A program made the position numbers and the translations under genes. 64,000 bases of DNA. It comes from Phoronis australis (taxonomy: Eukaryota; Phoronida; Phoronidae). The DNA lies in NCBI GenBank assembly GCA_002633005.1, contig NMRA01000110.1, forward strand, positions 492,623-556,622, read 5' to 3'. This document shows, piece after piece, positions 1-12,704 of the stretch (the stretch's first letter is position 1; every line of letters starts with the position of its first letter). The notes beneath the pieces were generated by a model. It worked only from the letters and a program-made list of their open reading frames with translations. It was not told the DNA's origin and did not search any database.

Positions 1-150
1 CACTATGTACTTGTGAGACTTTAGGAGTGCATAATGCAGAGGTGTTCTGCCACATTCACATCATACTTGTGCGACTTCATCATGGTAACTATGGTGACCA
101 TGTCCTCACTGCATTTGTTCAAACTATCCATAGCAACAAAGCTGCTTCTG
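1..150 (-). pseudogene. Frame-broken ankyrin-repeat fragment at window edge
   Basis: On the minus strand, bases 50-1 encode GRTPLHYALLKSHKYIV, which fits the ankyrin core G-x-TPLHxA followed by an IV helix end. The bases just before it (about 150-60) read TIVTMMKSHKYDVNV, again ankyrin-like, but in another frame. An in-frame TGA precedes the GRTPLHYA frame and there is no plausible acceptor between them. It is either a relic with a one-base shift or a sequence error in an exon of a neighbouring gene running off the window. Too short to assign. Confidence 0.35.
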
Positions 151-365
151 TGACAGAATGGTGGACGGAGCCACATTGAGAGTTTAAAAAAAAACTTGGA
201 AAGTTTTCTACTTTGAGCTGCTATGTAACACAAAATATCAAGACATCGGGACAACTACAAGAGGTTATCTTGTTGTATCCTTTGTCCACTTCCATCTAAG
301 CGAGCTACTCAATGTCTACTTAAAGGTGCTACTCATTGTGAGTACTACCAGCACTTGATCCCTAC

Positions 366-3300
366 CTGCGTATATGATAGACTACATTGACCTGTGACCC
401 CTCCTCCATATCCCTCATCACCACTCTCCCCAACAGGGTGCGCACCAGCTCTTTATGACCCCCTTCATACAGCTCCAGGCTAAACGTTGACTGCTGATTG
501 GCTAGAGGATACACTTCGTGACAACGGGCCGGGATGGGGGTATTCTCAGGAAACACAGTTTGGTAGAACTCGCCAGATTCATTTTTGAGCTGCAAAACAA
601 CATGGCAGGTTTGGGCAATAGTTTAAAGTGAGAACAAACCTGTAAGTAAAGCTGCCTTCCATCACAAGAAGAACTTTAGATTTAAACCACTTATTGTTAT
701 TACTGAGGACATTCCCACGCATGTCAAGAGAAGGACCTCTCTCAAGAAATATTTACACTTGTGTTACATTGAATTTTTACATACACTAAAATTGCCCCAT
801 TTTCCAGAAAAGTCCAACTCTAAATTCTACACACAATACATTGGCCTGCAGTACAGTTACCACAAACATTTATAACAAAGCTGTGAATAATAGGTACATT
901 TTTGTTACATATCACCCGATAAATGTATTATTTCGCTAGTAATTAAATGTTGAATAGAAAATCTTGTCTAAGCATAATAACAATTACAATTTAAACAATT
1001 ATGGCAATTTTTAAGCAGTTTTCTGAACTCCTTCCTGAAATTCTCTGCATTCCCAGAGGGACACTCTTGACAAACACGGTCACTACTGAAGAGTACTCAA
1101 CAGATTCTCCGTTTCTAAAGATTCCAACGGCCAAACATAACTTGTCTTACAGACAGGTGACAGCTCTCTAATGGACAGTCTGTCACTCTAACGGACAGTC
1201 TGTCACTCTAATGGACAGTCTTGTCACTCTAACTGATAGTCTGTCTCTCTCAATTTCTGTCACTCACCTTAACTTGCAGACAGTTTGACAAACACTCCAA
1301 CTGACAGTCAGTCTCCACAGACTCCTCCCCTCCAGCCAGTATTGCAGCCTAAAAGAACGACATGTAAAAATCCTACAGAAATTGATCTGCCACAAAACAA
1401 GGTAAAATCTACAAAGATCTTCAATTTTTAATAAGCACTTGACAAACATAACACTTTTGACAACACTCCACTTTTACAACTCTTACTGACATATAACAGC
1501 AGTCTGTGTCAACACACAGAAGCAAGTTGTTACCCATGCTGTAGTTATAGTTACCCGTATAGCAGAGCTTGGTACATCAACATTGTGTACAACATGCTGT
1601 AGCTATAGTTACCTGTATAGCAGAGCACGGTACGTCAACATTGTGTACATGTTGTTACTATAGTTACCTGTTTAGCAGCGCCCACAGCTATCACTTCTTC
1701 AGGTGATATGGTGTTTAACAGCTCTGCTTGGGGTAAAACTGCCTGAACTTGATTGACTAGGAAAGGTATATTGGTTGAGCCTCCACACAGTATTACCTAA
1801 GACAGTAACTAGTATCAATGGTTGCTTGGCAACTGAATGAAAACTAACTTAAAGTTTCATTCTGAATAGATTACTGCACAATTATACTGAACTCCAAAAT
1901 TTTTTCAAAAACTACTAACATTAGCATAAATGTTAATTATTAAAGAAATACCAAAAATTGTATCATAAATAATTTTTCAAGTACTGACAGCATAATTGCG
2001 TAGCACACGAAATAAGTGTATTTAAGCACCATGTAAAGTCAAGCCAATAATATCGAGTATTTCCATGGTACCAACGAACCACATCAATGTGGTGACAAAA
2101 CTTTTCTAAAACTTTTTATTGTAAATGAAGTTTGCAGTAAGCCAATCATCCTGCATACAGTTAAAGTGAGGGAACATTATAAGCAAGGCACATTGTAACA
2201 CTGGTTGACAGTATAATGATTCACAGTCTGACACAAAGGTTCATTTGGACAACACAGTACATCACAGCACACCATAGTACACCTACTTTCTGTATATCAT
2301 GACTGGCCAGTCCTGCCTGCTCTATTGCCTCAGTCATTGGTTCTATATATTCACGTACTATACTGCTGGCCAACATTTCAAACCGACTTCTGAAACAAGA
2401 TGAAGATAAAGTGAATATTAAAAAGTTAAACATGGAACACGACTAAGACACTAACAGGCATAATAGCCTCGTCCTAAACTCTCTCACCCCCACTCTGATT
2501 CTGTAGTATTTACCCACAATGCCTGTTTGATTGTGTGATATTTACCCATAATGCTGCACAACTACCAGCTACTTAATTGACTAATTATTATTATACATCA
2601 CAACTTCATCATTTTTCATTCAAATGTCGCTCAGCCTTACTGTTGCAGAGTGGAGCATTATTCACTCTTCTGTACTTCTCCTAACTTGGCTCAGAGGTCA
2701 GTTAAGGGCCTAACCTCTCAAAATCTAGTCATGCCACGCAATACGTTCTTCTGAATAGTTGAAGGTATATTTGACCACAGAACTTTAACCCTAGAATTCC
2801 AACTTCAATCTTGCGTTGCTATGGTTACTTTTAGAATATGAATCCCTCACACTTGATATGGATAATTTAGTTAGGCATTCATCCAAAATTATACATCTTT
2901 ATAAATTATAAATAATCGGACCTTTGTGCCATTTGATACAATTACATTATTCAGTAAAAAATCAGGATGCAGTGACGTTTGAAAGAAATATGATACTCTA
3001 TAACTCCATCTGGTAAATATAGGTTTTCTGATAGATAAGAATGGGCAAACATCTATTGTGTAGAAATGTACTGTGGATAGCTGGTTGCAGTGTAGGACTT
3101 TCTACGATAGGAGTTATTAAGAAATAAATTCATTTCTTCAGAAAGTAAAAATTAGTAATCCTAATACATGTAGTGCGTTTTAAAATACCTCAAACAGGAG
3201 ACATAAGAACAGATTTTTACAATTGTAGTGGTAAATTTTGTTGTTTGTTTCATCTTCCTCTGCTACTATTATCATTGTTTACTTCAATCTTCAGTACACA

Positions 3301-6300
3301 TGTACCACCTGGAGACGTGTGTGTTTTAGCTTGTAATAGTTAATATTAGTACATAAAGCTAATGATAACAATGTACACCAGAGCAGTTCAACTCTTACAA
3401 ACCTTGCAAGACTAGACTGAAAATCGATGCCCTCATGCAGAGAGTCTATGTGACAGGGAGCTGCCTGCAGGTTAGATAAAATGTGTTTGCACCTCTCAGA
3501 GCCACTTCTTAACTTAGCCATAGCTCTTGAGTTCTCTGATGCATCTAGCCGTGACTGCCTAAAACGTTAATGTCACAAATTAATCTCAATGCCACTATCA
3601 ACAATACACAACATTGAGATACAATTTAAAGATGGCCAGAATATACATTGTAAGACAAAATCCCTGTCTTCTGAGAAACATTTAAAAAAAAAGAAAAAAG
3701 AATGATCACAATAAAACCTGACCACATTCTTTAGTTCTTAAACTAAGACAAATCTCACTAAAATTGCCATTATTTTATGAATAGACATATCCTGAAATCA
3801 CACAGAACCACTTTCATTCAAAGGTATTTACCCAGAATGCAACACATTGCGTCTAGCACTTGCCCAGCTTCTTAACATGCAAATTTAGTAATCACAATCA
3901 ACTGATATCCAAGCTATTCTGTTATTCATCATTGCAATCCAAGCAGGTTGATATTCTTGCATTTTGAGTTGCAATACTGGAACTAGGAAATTGTCAAATT
4001 ATAAGAGTAAATAAATGTTTCTCCCTCGGTAATCATATTGATGTCAGTCATGGAACAAATTTTTCTACCTCCACTAAACACGAGAATTCAACTGAGGGTG
4101 GCCTATTATCTTTGTTTTCATTTTCTGAAAAATTAATTTTTTAATAAAAAAACACAAACGTCCCAGTTTTCGACAAATGAGAACACTGCATAAATCATAG
4201 TAACTGAAAGTTTCACATAAATCCGACTGCTCATATCTGAAAAACAATGTTCTGAAGAAAGACAAATTTTTTTCAAGCTTGACTCGCAATAACCTTTAGT
4301 TATCATGAAGTTCAGTAAAATCTTGTTGAAGATTCTAATAAATCATACAATGCATTTCAATCATTGAAAGTTTTAGAACAAGGCAGTTTTTACCTTTTAA
4401 ATTCTGAGACAAAGTGTTTGACTACAGCTTCCGTAAATGTGGCACCACCTATGGGCTTCTGTACATCTGACAACATCCTGTAGAAGCCACCGATGACGGA
4501 TATCACAGCCACTTCCATAGAACACCCGCCCACACGGTACACCATTACGTTGCTAGGAAACAGCGATGGACATATCACGACGTTTATAGAAAACTCACAC
4601 ACAGTAACATTAATGGTTGTATTAGTACTGCCTATGGCCGACACAAATGCCTGTAATCCCTTACAATGCAGTTTAATTAACTGGCTCCATTACAGCATTA
4701 AAAGTCAGATCTATATTCACATATCATTAAAACAAACTCAAATGGACAATCATATTTACTTATTAATAAACGACTCCACAAGATACAAAATGAAGGATTT
4801 CCAATGGGGACTGTTTCATATTTAGAGTAGCCTCCCACAGTAATATGACAAAATTCCCGTTTCCAGGGGCTCCACTATCAGTAAACTTTGTTTCCATTTG
4901 AGCGTTCCGGCATGCTCTACGATATTACCCAAAATAAACGCAAGAAATAGAAATTCAGTTATGCAGCGAAGACTGACAACAATCATTTGTTCTTAATAGC
5001 ATGTCATGACCAAACAGAGTGTGATACCTAGCCTAGAGCACTTTGTTGTATGCTAACAGTCATACAGCTGTCAGAGTTTACCAAAATGTAGATAAGGCTA
5101 ACAGACAGTGAAACAATACTTAAATTTTATTGGTTCACTTTAAGATGTGTTCAGTGTATCAGTGGGTGATACGGCAAATGATAAGTTCAATATAGCATCC
5201 AGTAATATGGTGTATATGTTTAACGTTACTGGATAAAGCTTTGAGAACTTTGTTAAATTTGGTAAGTTGACGAATTGTCATTTTACGGTATTGCGTTGCA
5301 CTGTTAGCGAAATTCATGGAAGCAAAACTGGCAACAAGCACTTTTGTCAGATTACTTTTGAAGACTACTATCTCACACAACTTTGCAAGAAGACTTTCAG
5401 TAAGTTGTGCCCACTTCACAATTTTCGCAATTCAGTGCTTTTGCCAAATCTGAATTGCCCATAACGAGTAGAAATCACCTCAATAACAGTCAGGGCTTGG
5501 AATGACCAATGACAAAAAACGCGGAAACTTTACGGCCCAAATCATGCCCGATAACCAGCCTTTGAAATGGTCAATGTGAACCTTTCCCCGACAAAAATCG
5601 GGACTAAAAAAAAAAAAAAAAAAAAAAAAAAANNNNNNNNNNNNNNNNNNNNNNNNNNNNNNNNNNNNNNNNNNNNNNNNNNNNNNNNNNNNNNNNNNNN
5701 NNNNNNNNNNNNNNNNNNNNNNNNNNNNNNNNNNNNNNNNNNNNNNNNNNNNNNNNNNNNNNNNNNNNNNNNNNNNNNNNNNNNNNNNNNNNNNNNNNNN
5801 NNNNNNNNNNNNNNNNNNNNNNNNNNNNNNNNNNNNNNNNNNNNNNNNNNNNNNNNNNNNNNNNNNNNNNNNNNNNNNNNNNNNNNNNNNNNNNNNNNNN
5901 NNNNNNAGGGCTGTTCCAGTAAAATCTGTATGGGAGGGGGGGAAGGCACCTTTTTTTCGCACCCACCACCCATATTTTTCATTTATTTCTTCAGCCTACC
6001 ACCCGTAATTTTTTATAAGTTTGAAATGCAACCACCCGTAATTTTTTTTTTGTTCTTGTGGTTGACTGCATAGGCGCTTGAGTTTATCTGTTCCTCCACC
6101 ACCACTAACGTCATTCATTACTAAGAAAACATATGTTTCTTATATATGGTTTTTAGCCATCAAGAAATTCGAGCACCTGTGGTTAACTGGTGTTATGGGC
6201 ATGCCGATGAGAAGTCGGAGGGAGTGAAAAGCTTTTTGCAAGTTGCATTTTTGTTTCAGTTTTTGATTCTGTGCGGATTGTTTATAAAATTTACTAAAAT

Positions 6301-9300
6301 TACCCACCATCAAACATTTATGGCCCAATGAAACAACAACGACCTGTAAATTTTAATTTTTTTTGAGTACGACCACCAGCCATTTTGAATTTAAATCAAA
6401 CGCAACCACCCATAAATTTTTATTTTAGTTGCCTTCCCCCCCACACACATTTTGCTGGAACAGCCCTCATGTACCCTCCAATGACTTCTAATTCTATTGT
6501 AAAAATCGAAGTTACGTTTACCATAGCTGTTGAGAGTCCAGTTGTCCTATGTCATAAGCCAGGGCTGCAGCTGACGGTTCACTTATAATACGTAGTACAT
6601 TGAAGCCAGCGGTCTCTGCAGCACTTCTATAATGACCAAATATGGCATTCATTAGTTTCAGATCCACTAGGCAAAGCACATAGTGTGACGCAGAACAACC
6701 CGTATATGTACACTACGTTCAAAAATAGGAAGACTAGCACCCAATCAGCACATCAAAACGAACTTGTGAGCAGAGAACAGATGCATGGTGAGAACTGGAC
6801 ATAAAAAAGTAAGAGAATAGCAGGTAGGTGAGAACTGGACATGAAGTGAAAGCAATCAATTAACAGCTATTTGTTAAGATATGTGTGACAGACCGTTATA
6901 CAGGTGACAAGCTGACAGGAGGCCAGTTGAGCGAAATAAACATGACTGACTGACACCAGCTTTCAAATCTAAAACTGATTAAGCACAGCTACATGTACTA
7001 AAATTTGATCATACCTTCCTATCCATGATAGGGACATGACCGCAAATCATCACGAAAACCCATCAAAGGATTTTGGCGATACAGCAGAGGATGTCAGGAG
7101 GACGGGTATGATAGCATAATGCAGCCATATTTGCGTGTGTGTGTGTTCGTGCGTGCGTGCGTGTGCATGTGTCTGTGATACATAATGATGTAGAGTCCTT
7201 ACCCTTATGACTACACCCCCCTTAGCACTTGATGTTTCTACACGTGAAAGTTAAAGCAGAATAAAGTGTATACATACTTTAGAGCATTCCTCTGTTCTGT
7301 TGAAAAGTCAGTTGGTGCTGTCAGTACAGCGTCATGTATTCCTTGTCCACCATGACTTTGAGCTGTCTCTGTAACACATTGTATATCAAGTCAAACATAC
7401 AACAGTAACTTGTAACTTTGTAAGCATTACAACATGTATGTTAAGCAGCAGATTAGTTAAACTGACCAAAAACTCAAATCAATCTATAACGTGACACCAA
7501 AATGCAAACTTCCGCTCACCGTTTTACCACTGACCCTAGCAGAATACATGATAGTCATAAATTTCCTAGAACACTTGATAACTTTCCTTGCCAGTGACTG
7601 CAGCACACATACACCATACAATGGGCAGAGTGAACAACCAATCAAGTGATGTGCTCACAACATAGCACCAATGTGCAGCATGCTTTACCAGAGCACATAA
7701 GTTGGAATAACAGGCCAACTACAGCAGTCAGAGATATAACAGGCCAACTACGGTAGTTAGAGATATAACAGGCTGACTACAGCAGTCATAGATATAACAT
7801 TCCAACCAAAACAGTCAGAGATAAATTACAACAAAACTTCCAGCAATTTTAAGTGGACCAACCCATCATTTTGCTATAGATGGCTAATGTCTTGGCTCTA
7901 TAGAATACACTCTAGGTGGACCTACCCATCATTTTGCTACAGGTGGCCACGCCTTGGGCTTATAGAACACACTTCAGGTGGACCACCTAACCCTCATTTT
8001 GCAGTAAATGGCTGATGCCTTGGGTCTAAAGAACACACCTCCCCATCATTTTGCTTGGGTCTCTAGAACACACACCAGGTGGACCTACCCATCATTTTGC
8101 TGTAGATGGCTAATGTCTTGGGTCTCTAGAACACACACCAGGTGGACCTACCCATCATTTTGCTTTGTTCTATAGAACACACACCAGGTGGACCTACCCA
8201 TCATTTTGCTTGGTTCTATAGAACACACACCAGGTGGACCTACCCATCATTTTGCTTGGTTCTATAGAACACACACCAGGTGGACCTACCCATCATTTTG
8301 CTGTAGATGGCTGCCACAACATGCTCTACAGACTGTACACTTGTCTTCTCCTTGAACTCCACTTCAAAGGCAGGCTGACCGCTCTGCTCCACAACCTGTA
8401 ATCACAAGTTGACTGTAGTCATGGTAACCACACTCACAACAGGCACTTGTTGCTTTCTTTATTCCCTTAAGAAAAAAACAGCTTGTATAATTTAAAGAGA
8501 CCGAAAATCAGACTTCTGATCACTTCAAGGAATGTTTAAGTACCCATTTTTGAAACCCTAGTTCTCAGGCAAAAGACATGAACAGTAAATTCTAACACAT
8601 TGTAACAATCAAAATTACTTTTTTGCAAAATTATGTTTTAGAAAAAACATGTTTATGTGATTACAAATGTGTGGTCAGAATTGTCATGCTCATAGTACAT
8701 TTCTGTGATTTTCAAGAATTTTAAAAATAGAGAATTTCACGGACTTACAATCTATAATTAGAAAGGAATTTAAGAAATTTGATATTTGGTAACAAACCAT
8801 GTTGTCAGTTACCCTTATTTTCAAGAGACGCTCGACACCTACCTTGACTTTATTACTCTCACAATACTGGTGTACCACAGGATCATTAAACGCACGACCG
8901 ACAAGCTTCTTGGACTGACACACTGTGTTGGAAGCATTTCTTATAATGCCTTGTTTGGCTGATAGTCCCACAAGCTGGAAATTATGATAACAGGGTTAAC
9001 AGAGAGCTTCATAAATATGGACATAATTTTGTATAGCATCTCTATTGGCGTAAAGTGTCCCGATACTTGCATCATTACAGCGGCTGGTAAGACTTCATAA
9101 CACAAGGCGTTTCCCAATAATATGCTTGAGAGGTTAGGGGAGTGTCACTCAGGGGGAACGTTTTACATTAAGTCTTGGATGGAAGTTAAAGGTGTAAGAC
9201 TGCTATGAACTAAACTCACCCATTAAACAGAGAGCATGCGGTTTGAGAGATCGCAATTAAAACGACGGCAGAAAACTTATACATGTAATTCAATGGGTAC

Positions 9301-12300
9301 ATGAATGCACAGCATGACTTTGTCAGCATGTATGTTGGAAATGTCACATATATGTGTTAACAACTGTAATAGTGCAACTTAATTAAATGTCCGACTTATA
9401 CTTGCTTCTGATTTGTGTGAGTTTCACTACACATATACAGTGAAACAGGTTAATTGTTGTATTTCTACCAACAGGTATTCTAATGTTTTAGTTTTCTCTA
9501 AAACGTTGATTGGGTTTCCGATTTAGAAAGGTTATGGCAGAAACTGGTCACATTCAAAAGTGCTTCATGTATAGAAAATATCCGAGGTGGCAACACGGAA
9601 CACAAAAATACAAATTCTAGAATATTTACATGAATTTAAAAAGAACTGCATTTTCGATTCACAATGAATAATTTATGACCGACAAAACACACAATATGTA
9701 GACTCTCCAATACTGAAGTTACAAATTGCTATTTTTGTTTTCCCCTCACCCGTTCATGATCTGTGAAAGCCACGACGGCTGGAGTTGTCCGATCACCAGT
9801 GTCATTTGCCACAACACTGGTGTTACCGTCCTGTAAAAGTGAGAATGTTCATTGTCAACATAACAATTCTTACTTTCTGTCATTTCCACATCCTGCTCAA
9901 AATGACACAAACAATGACAAACAGTAGAATTATAAGAATTGCAAACATTGGAATCAAGTTCATCTAACTTTAAATTAACACGCCACCTTGTGTCACAATT
10001 GTGCTAACTTCAAATTAACACGCCACCTTGTGTCAGACTGGGTGAACACTGCATGACCAACTGGCACTGCTTCACGAATTTCAGTTGTGTGCTTCTTTTA
10101 ACTCATTTTTTTAGTACTTTTCACTAGATATCATGTTACCACTTTCTCTTTCAGACTTCCATTAAGAATCTATTAAGAATACATTTCTTAGTATTATTGC
10201 ATTTGTAACTTCTAGATAATGTTTAGAAAACCTGCATTTATTAAATGCTATCTTACAATCCCTTTAAATAAGGAATATGTCAGAAAAATTATCAGAATTA
10301 GTTTGATTTCGCTATAATGTTTTAGAATTTAATGCCAGAAAACCAAATTTCAGAGAAAATTTTACTTTTGATTTGAAGTCGATGACATACTTTTGCTACA
10401 AAAAAAACAACAACAGAGAAATGGTACAAGAAAATGACCCTTCACTAAATAAATAGATTTCATTTTTAAAACAACTATAACGGACAAGGTGAAAGTGACT
10501 TGACTCCCAGATTTTACATTGCTAAGCAATTACATTGCCCTGAATGACGCAGTGGCGTTAGTACACAGGGGCTGATCCATGATTTTGAGTGGCGGGGGGG
10601 NGGGGGGGAGGGGGGCAGGGCAGAATATTCACCAGGATTTTACCCGTCAGACATTTGCACCCCCGAACAGCCAAGTGGAATCTGGGAGAATTTTAGAGGG
10701 GGCCCCCTTGGCTCCCCTCTAAATCTGCCACTGGTACATCCCCGCAAAAAGTTACTCATTTCCAAATACACCAAATAAAATCGAATGAAACATGCACATA
10801 GACACATGGAGTTACAATTAACACATACCATCACTCTGGATACATTTTAGTCAACATAACTTGAACATATCCATGAAAACCTGCTGCAGTTTGCTCGAGT
10901 TTCTCTTGCCCAGTGCCATTTTAAGGAAGTTACTTGAAATCACACATGTTGACGAATAAAAAGGCCAAGGGACACAAATCTTACAAATTTCACCTGATAT
11001 CTTCCCAAGCTATTTTGGAAGTGTCATGCGCCAGTGTCACGCACTTCGCTCAGTCTCGTACTAGCCTTTGCCTAACTCATGAGACTCAGTTGAAAGACTT
11101 TGTGATTATTGTGCGCGGTGAAAAAGTTAACGGTGACCAAAAAGTGGAGTTGAAATTCGTCGCAAAAGTCACCGGTAATTGTTTACAATATGATGACATT
11201 GAATTACACATATGATTTTGGTATCGTTCGATTCCTTGTAAAGTCATCTTTCCAAATATTCACAGAAATTTTTCCTACCCCGTTCTCTTAGTATTTTATC
11301 ATGAAATTTCTTCTCACACTATTTCCCGGTACTGGGTAGTCTACCGCCATGTTGAATGGAGGCTGTCCCCTGGCGGTAAAAAACTGGACTAATCTACCGA
11401 CTTCTGCAGATCGTCGCTTTTCATAAGTTCAAACTGACCAAGACCCGTCTATCCCCTGCCCGAGTTACAGTCCCAAGGGATCGAATTCAATCCTATGGAG
11501 ACCCTGGTACGCATCTGCTAGCCGACTCAATCCGCGAAAAAAGCGCAGGTTGTTTTTGAGGTCCAAATTGGTGAAAAGGGTATCACTTCAGACAATTTCG
11601 TGGAAAAATGGTCTAATGGTCACAATTATAAAAACATTAGAAAAGTTGATATGCTGCTACTTGTTCCTCCATATTATGTCAGGAAAACTTTAGCGGGAAT
11701 CTCGCATGGGCAAACACCATTCAGAATCGATGATGCTGTTTCATTCATTAACAACAGGTGTCGCTGTAATCTTGAGTTGAGCTAACATGGCGGTGTCAAC
11801 CGGGAAATATTGCGAACCGAAATTCGACTATAAAATACGGAGAAAATGTGGAAGGGGATACAATCATATATTTTTGGAAAGATAAAGTTGCGAGGAATTG
11901 AATGATACCAAAATCAGTGTAGGTCATTCATTAACAACAGGTGTCACTGTAATCTTGAGTTAAGCTAACATGGCAGTGTCAACCGGGAAATAGTGTGAAC
12001 CGAAATTCGATTATAAAATACGGAGAAAACGCGGTAGGGGACATTCATATATTTTTGGAAAGATAACGTTGTGAGGAATCGAACGATACCAAAATCATGT
12101 GTGTAGGTCAATGTCGTCATATTGTAAACAATTACCAAGTCACCTTAATTCTTGTAACTATGCTTCATCGAAGATATGTGTAGAAGTAGAAAGGATCACT
12201 GAAGAAAGTAAGTGCATTTTTAAGACTTTTTTAAATTAAGTCAAGTGATAGTTTTTAAGTGTGGAATGTATTTTTGACGAGGTGAAAACTCTTAATCGGT

Positions 12301-12657
12301 GAGCAGATTTCACTTACCGCCTGCTTAAAATAATCGCAAGAAATTAATATAGAAAGCGGTGGTAAATATTGTAGCCCCTACATGTTGCCTATAGTATGTA
12401 ATTGCCTACTTTTTGTACCAAGTGCAACTCCAAGTCTATTTGGAAATCAGGATAGACAGGATCCGATTTGGGGTCAAATTACGGCGATTACAGCGATCTT
12501 CCACGTAAAAATTGCGAAAGCCAGGTCAGACATCTAGACCCAGCGATTTTTATGTCGAACCTGTAACGAAAACATGCTTAAGCTTTATAATACAAACCCT
12601 GTGTACTGCTAAACAAGCAGACGTGCTTCCAAAATGCACACCAAAGGCGGCTGCCAT
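366..12657 (-). CDS. HSPA14: HSPA14-like Hsp70 family protein, 12 exons, C-terminal exon not found
   Basis: Coding exons on the minus strand, in transcription order: 12657-12598, 9830-9750, 8974-8843, 8395-8290, 7368-7278, 6626-6522, 4552-4394, 3558-3403, 2389-2287, 1796-1668, 1348-1268 and 589-366. All junctions are GT-AG and the reading frame is continuous for 475 codons; human HSPA14 has about 509. The start is [18 protein letters not shown], aligning with the human N-terminus. Later landmarks are [39 protein letters not shown] and the adenosine motif [11 protein letters not shown]. The family is the human counterpart of yeast Ssz1 and works with DNAJC2 at the ribosome as a chaperone for nascent chains. 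The canonical Hsp70 Asp in the first phosphate loop is His here, and the second loop Asp is Arg (YRVGG), which suits a weakly or non-hydrolysing member. The donor after 366 (CGCAG/GTAGG) shows that a last exon is missing; it lies below 361 unrecognised or outside the window. Confidence 0.93.
1143..1258. repeat. Minisatellite, ~20-bp unit, HSPA14 intron
   Basis: About five imperfect copies of a unit around ACAGTCTGTCACTCTAATGG lie just 3' (in transcript sense 5'-ward of intron end) of the exon 1348-1268 donor on the genomic map. They are intronic and no coding role is seen. Confidence 0.75.
1500..1680. repeat. Tandem copies of an HSPA14 exon end and its splice donor
   Basis: Three copies of a ~58-bp unit end at the exon 1796-1668 donor. 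On the minus strand the true junction is GCTGCTAAACAG/GTAACTATAG. Two further copies, at about 1606-1625 and 1548-1568, carry CTGCTATACAG/GTAACTATAG and CTGCTATACGGGTAACTATA. The first of these keeps a usable-looking GT donor inside the intron. Confidence 0.75.
5633..5906. other. Assembly gap (274 N)
   Basis: A run of Ns preceded by a long A homopolymer lies inside the HSPA14 intron between exons 6522-6626 and 4394-4552. No coding sequence need be missing, because the reading frame joins cleanly across it (phase 2 donor to a C-AAC acceptor). The left boundary of the inverted-repeat element that follows may be hidden in it. Confidence 0.98.
5907..6467. mobile_element. MITE-like element with ~40-bp terminal inverted repeats
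   Basis: The left end AGGGCTGTTCCAG...GGGGGGGAAGGCA (5907-5946) is the reverse complement, with few mismatches, of the right end at 6428-6467. The 561-bp interior holds several copies of an ACCACCCGTAATTTTT-like subrepeat and no transposase frame. The left flank is N, so a target-site duplication cannot be checked. It lies in an HSPA14 intron. Confidence 0.75.
7130..7180. repeat. GT/GTGC-rich simple repeat
   Basis: A short stretch of alternating GTGTGT and GTGCGT-type dinucleotides lies in an HSPA14 intron. Confidence 0.7.
7715..7830. repeat. 30-bp minisatellite in HSPA14 intron
   Basis: Four imperfect copies of a unit containing CAGTCAGAGATATAACAGGC, lying between exons 7278-7368 and 8290-8395. 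Confidence 0.75.
7858..8297. repeat. Minisatellite made of copies of the HSPA14 exon 4 end and donor
   Basis: Eight to nine copies of a 43- to 65-bp unit end at the true exon boundary at 8290. In transcript sense each copy repeats the last exon bases and the donor, AGCAAAATGATG/GGTAGGTCC, followed by a CCTGGTGTGTGTTC segment. Copies lie near 7865, 7927, 7990, 8045, 8090, 8153, 8198, 8243 and 8292. Reading past the real donor into the next copy meets an in-frame TAG (...QNDG*), so use of a decoy would truncate the protein. Confidence 0.85.
10555..10737. mobile_element. Probable degraded DNA-element fragment with G-tract
   Basis: A segment starting CAGTGGCGTTAG and ending TCTGCCACTGG has short inverted ends (CAGTGGC / GCCACTG). 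Inside are a long G run with one N at 10601 and a GGGGGCCCCC stretch. It is intronic (HSPA14 intron 1). The repeat ends are short, so the call is tentative. Confidence 0.4.
11167..12144. mobile_element. Foldback element, ~165-bp inverted arms, one arm tandemly duplicated
   Basis: The left arm (11167-11330) is inverted relative to the right arm (11982-12144). Shared blocks include GTAATTGTTTACAATATGA, GATTTTGGTATCGTTCGATT and CACTATTTCCCGGT. The right-arm part is preceded by a further ~190-bp tandem copy (about 11738-11927 against 11928-12121). No transposase frame is seen. It sits in HSPA14 intron 1, about 450 bp from the first coding exon. Confidence 0.75.
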
Positions 12658-12704
12658 ATTTAATCTCGTTTATTCTCAGTTGAGGTCAACTGAGGGTCAA
12701 AGCA

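Noticed and set aside
240-294. Short candidate last HSPA14 exon (acceptor TTAG/ATGG, ending WKWTKDTTR and stop)
   Set aside because: Phase fits but the peptide does not resemble the HSPA14 C-terminus and is much too short, so the true last exon was left unassigned.
5480-6073. Long open frames across the N run
   Set aside because: They consist mostly of Ns and homopolymer and have no supporting sequence.
10934-11215. 93-codon plus-strand frame in HSPA14 intron 1
   Set aside because: It overlaps the left arm of the foldback element and has no recognisable protein similarity.
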